Of a DNA stretch of 6,937 nt, positions 5,263 to 6,937 are shown piece by piece. The position numbers were made by a program, and so were the translations under genes. Each line of letters begins with the position of its first letter. The first letter of the stretch is position 1. The notes beneath the pieces were generated by a model. It searched no databases, was not told the DNA's origin, and worked only from the letters and a program-made list of their open reading frames with translations. Source of the stretch: UBA10133 sp964348455 (GTDB taxonomy: Bacteria > Patescibacteriota > Microgenomatia > UBA1400 > MFAQ01); the NCBI GenBank assembly GCA_964348455.1, contig CAYGCQ010000038.1, positions 1 through 6,937 of the forward strand. The letters are read 5' to 3'.

Positions 5263-5290
5263 ACTATACTAGTATGACTTCATAGTACAA
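5263..5290 (-). promoter_or_regulatory. Candidate promoter of the secreted-protein gene
   Basis: On the minus strand TTGTAC (5290-5285) and TATAGT (5268-5263) are 16 bases apart. A start near 5256 would give a leader of about 115 bases that contains the intrinsic terminator at 5183-5203. I see no convincing promoter between that terminator and the ATG at 5141. The -10 overlaps the 10-base palindrome ATACTAGTAT (5266-5275). Confidence 0.4.
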
Positions 5291-5354
5291 GATAGGCAGA
5301 ATAGCTCAAACTATCTCTATTTTCTTAAAGCTAAATTATTGACCTTAATATAAA

Positions 5355-6077
5355 CTATATCGTAAATGACTTGATAATGTCGTCAAATTTGTCACCAATA
5401 TTCTTCCTTGAGAGTGTCACATTTTGACTACTATGTAGGCTGAGTAGTCTTTCATAACCGCTTAGCTCTGGGACATGCTCTATCCACTTTGACTTCATGC
5501 GAGTTGCGATTATCCAGACATTTCTTTTAATCATTTCCCGAAGAAGTGCAAATGTGTACTCCTGGGAAGGTGGTAACTTCTTTGGATAGAAAAGACTAAT
5601 GCTTCGGTATGGAAAAAACTCAAGATATATTAGTTTTTTAGATATTTGTTCCCATCCACCTACCTCCCTGAGTTCCCTAGTTCGTTTCCAGTACCAACAT
5701 TTGCCTAGTGTGCCGTCCTTGTACTGCCATGATCTGAAATGAGGGCTCATACTGTAGAGAGGCCTAGAGTTTTTATGAAGAAGATTCTCGCGATTATATT
5801 CTAGATATTCATCAACTAAGGGGTTAATTTGTTCTTTTGGATCGTGACCTGGATTCGCTTGAAGGATGGCAACAGTGGCTAGGTTAGGATCCCCGTAGTA
5901 TGGGATAGGCATTTCTTCTAGATGTAGTTTGTATCTTGATAAGAAATTCTTTTGCCTCTCTGGGTCGTACTTACTCGCTCTTTTCTCAAGTATCCGTGAG
6001 TAGTCTTGTTCCCAGTCTTGATCAATGTCGAGAAGATATGGTTTGGCAGTGGGCAGATTGATCCATGGATTTTGCAT
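5355..6077 (-). CDS. Conserved protein, possible uracil-DNA-glycosylase-like fold
   Basis: A 240-residue soluble protein I associate with an uncharacterised bacterial family beginning with NPW and LP near the N-terminus. Recognisable segments: NPWINLPT (3-10), YKLHLEEMPIPYYGDP (49-64), the strand-loop ATVAILQANPG (67-77), WYWKRTREL (128-136), LIYLEFFPYRS (149-159) and WIIATRMKSKWIEHVP (188-203). A hydrophobic strand ending in NPG, then EFFPY and a late strand before a basic helix, recalls the uracil-DNA glycosylase superfamily, where a comparable PG loop lines the base pocket; no catalytic residue can be assigned, so this is tentative. The ATG at 6077 lies five bases after the Excalibur-gene stop; an in-frame GTG at 6101 would overlap that gene and adds residues outside the family-like start. 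Neither has a clear Shine-Dalgarno, so translation probably relies on coupling. Confidence 0.7.
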   Translation of the reverse strand: MQNPWINLPTAKPYLLDIDQDWEQDYSRILEKRASKYDPERQKNFLSRYKLHLEEMPIPYYGDPNLATVAILQANPGHDPKEQINPLVDEYLEYNRENLLHKNSRPLYSMSPHFRSWQYKDGTLGKCWYWKRTRELREVGGWEQISKKLIYLEFFPYRSISLFYPKKLPPSQEYTFALLREMIKRNVWIIATRMKSKWIEHVPELSGYERLLSLHSSQNVTLSRKNIGDKFDDIIKSFTI

Positions 6078-6082
6078 AGTGG

Positions 6083-6550
6083 TTATGGTAGAGTTTCGCA
6101 CGCATCCCCATCGTGATCTCTGTCAAGTCCGTGCGGGTCGCTGCCTGGTCCACCACATGACAAGAAAAATGCCTGTGCCTGGGCATGGGTCGCAAAATCT
6201 CCACAATCCTTGTCGGGTCCACTACAGCTACCTGTGGATGGTCCCGTGCTCTGGTGAGGAGTAGGTTTTGGGGTTAGTGTTGGCTTTGGTGTTGTAGTCG
6301 GCGTTGGTTTGGGAGTTGGGATAGGTGATGGTGCAATAGTTGGGATAGATGTCGGACTAGGGAGTGCTGATTCAGTGACTATTGGACTTGGAGTTGGACT
6401 AGTGATAGATGAAGCTGTGGTGGAGGCGGGAGTGTTTCCCATGCTGCCTAGAATCACGAGGCCAATAAAGCCATAGATTATGTATGACAATAACCTTACA
6501 AAAAAATTGCTAGAGTTGATACCTGGGATTTTTGACAGTAGTTTCTTCAT
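6083..6550 (-). CDS. Membrane-anchored Excalibur calcium-binding domain protein
   Basis: A 155-residue surface protein. A basic N-terminus is followed by one transmembrane helix (about 17-36, FVRLLSYIIYGFIGLVILGS), either an uncleaved anchor or a signal peptide. Residues 40-105 are a Pro/Thr/Ser linker with TPKPTP-type repeats, as in proteins that cross the cell wall. The C-terminal 47 residues are an Excalibur domain: CSGPDKDCGDFATHAQAQAFF, GGPGSDPHGLD, then DRDHDGDACETLP, with the D-x-D-x-D-G-x-x-C-E calcium loop (143-152) and the paired cysteines of the family. Excalibur domains often sit on extracellular proteins, including nuclease-related ones. The gene starts five bases after the stop of the nuclease-like gene and lacks a clear Shine-Dalgarno, so coupled translation is likely. 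Function beyond calcium binding at the surface is unknown. Confidence 0.85.
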   Translation of the reverse strand: MKKLLSKIPGINSSNFFVRLLSYIIYGFIGLVILGSMGNTPASTTASSITSPTPSPIVTESALPSPTSIPTIAPSPIPTPKPTPTTTPKPTLTPKPTPHQSTGPSTGSCSGPDKDCGDFATHAQAQAFFLSCGGPGSDPHGLDRDHDGDACETLP

Positions 6551-6555
6551 ATTAG

Positions 6556-6937
6556 TTACATGACTAGTTTTTTATATTCATTTACTAGGAATTCATTAAT
6601 TGCATTTTCATTTCCAGCTTTTTTCAGATCTAATAATTTATTAATGTCAGTGTCATCTAAGACAATCATATATCCTCTATCGTCATTTGCCGTATCCCTA
6701 CATCTTCGAGTCATTAATGGTTTATCGAGAATATTCCTACATACAAGTATTCCAAACTTTCCTCGTCTAGGAGAGAATCTGCCAGATAATTGATCTATCT
6801 CTGGATTTTCAGGGTCGCCTGAATAATTTTTACATTCGATAATAATAAAAGTACTGATTTTGTTCTTTTTAATAAATCCTGTTCCGCTATTTTTCTATCG
6901 GAAATATGCCGCTCATCGCCGTCTATTATTCTGTCAG
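6556..6937 (-). pseudogene. PD-(D/E)XK-like nuclease-family gene with frameshift, 5' end outside window
   Basis: From 6894 down to the TAA at 6556 one minus-strand frame encodes the end of a restriction-endonuclease-like protein: FIIIECKNYSGDPENPEID with the E-x-K catalytic pair, LSGRFSPRRGKFGILVCRN, RRCRD, DDRGYMIVLDD. No start codon opens this frame convincingly and it meets TAG at 6897-6895. The upstream part continues in another frame, open to the window edge (DRIIDGDERHISDRK). The two join into one sensible protein if a single A is added to the A5 run (T5 on the plus strand, 6890-6894). I infer a one-base deletion, either a real inactivating mutation or a homopolymer error; ribosomal slippage is less likely. 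The family is thought to cut or bind DNA, but the substrate is unknown. It heads the tight minus-strand group with the Excalibur gene. Confidence 0.7.

Noticed and set aside
6078..6101. GTG start for the glycosylase-like gene
   Set aside because: It would overlap the Excalibur gene and adds residues before the conserved NPW start; not fully excluded.
6025..6264. Plus-strand open frame of 79 codons
   Set aside because: It is antisense to the Excalibur domain, whose family match is clear.
6240..6432. Tandem short repeats in DNA, possible microsatellite or CRISPR-like array
   Set aside because: They are the codons of the Pro/Thr/Ser linker of the Excalibur protein; no regular repeat-spacer structure exists here or elsewhere in the window.
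6560..6793. Plus-strand open frame of 77 codons
   Set aside because: It is antisense to the nuclease-like coding sequence, which has recognisable motifs on the minus strand.
1..6937. UGA-recoding (Gracilibacteria/Absconditabacteria-type) genetic code
   Set aside because: TGA ends the zinc-ribbon, initiator and ribbon-helix-helix genes at sensible operon positions, so it is a stop here.

Overview
The window is AT-rich bacterial DNA with short intergenic gaps. TGA acts as a stop (three replication-module genes end with it), so this is not a UGA-recoding lineage. The small secreted proteins, a cysteine-free Rrf2 regulator, several genes with no Shine-Dalgarno and a compact replication module suggest an uncultured bacterium, perhaps of the Candidate Phyla Radiation (Patescibacteria). 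That placement is inference; no rRNA or tRNA gene is present to test it.

Layout: bases 1-735 (+) hold the 3' part of a tyrosine recombinase, followed by a DUF5677-like gene (788-1588, +) that appears to give a leaderless mRNA. A 291-base gap between convergent genes (1589-1879) contains palindromes and a 13-bp direct repeat. From 3558 down to 1880 (-) runs a four-gene replication operon: a small zinc-ribbon protein, a winged-helix initiator-like protein, a DnaB-type helicase reduced to its motor domain, and a small ribbon-helix-helix-like protein. The initiator gene carries an iteron-like cluster in its linker-coding part, beside a segment of 80% A+T, recalling the lambda O / ori arrangement. 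Upstream are two candidate promoters; one is bracketed by a perfect 9-bp inverted repeat that looks like an operator.

To the right, all on the minus strand, come an Rrf2-family regulator (3791-4141), a strong hairpin, a secreted protein with a calcium-loop-like motif (4215-5141), a leader with an intrinsic terminator, then a tightly packed group: a conserved protein perhaps with a uracil-DNA-glycosylase-like fold (5355-6077), a membrane-anchored Excalibur-domain protein (6083-6550), and a PD-(D/E)XK-like nuclease gene (6556 to the window edge) broken by an apparent one-base frameshift.

Reading: recombinase plus self-contained replication module suggests an integrative plasmid or phage-derived replicon. 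The most interesting signal is the predicted origin embedded in the initiator gene, because its repeats are read in two codon frames and on both strands and so are unlikely to be protein-driven.
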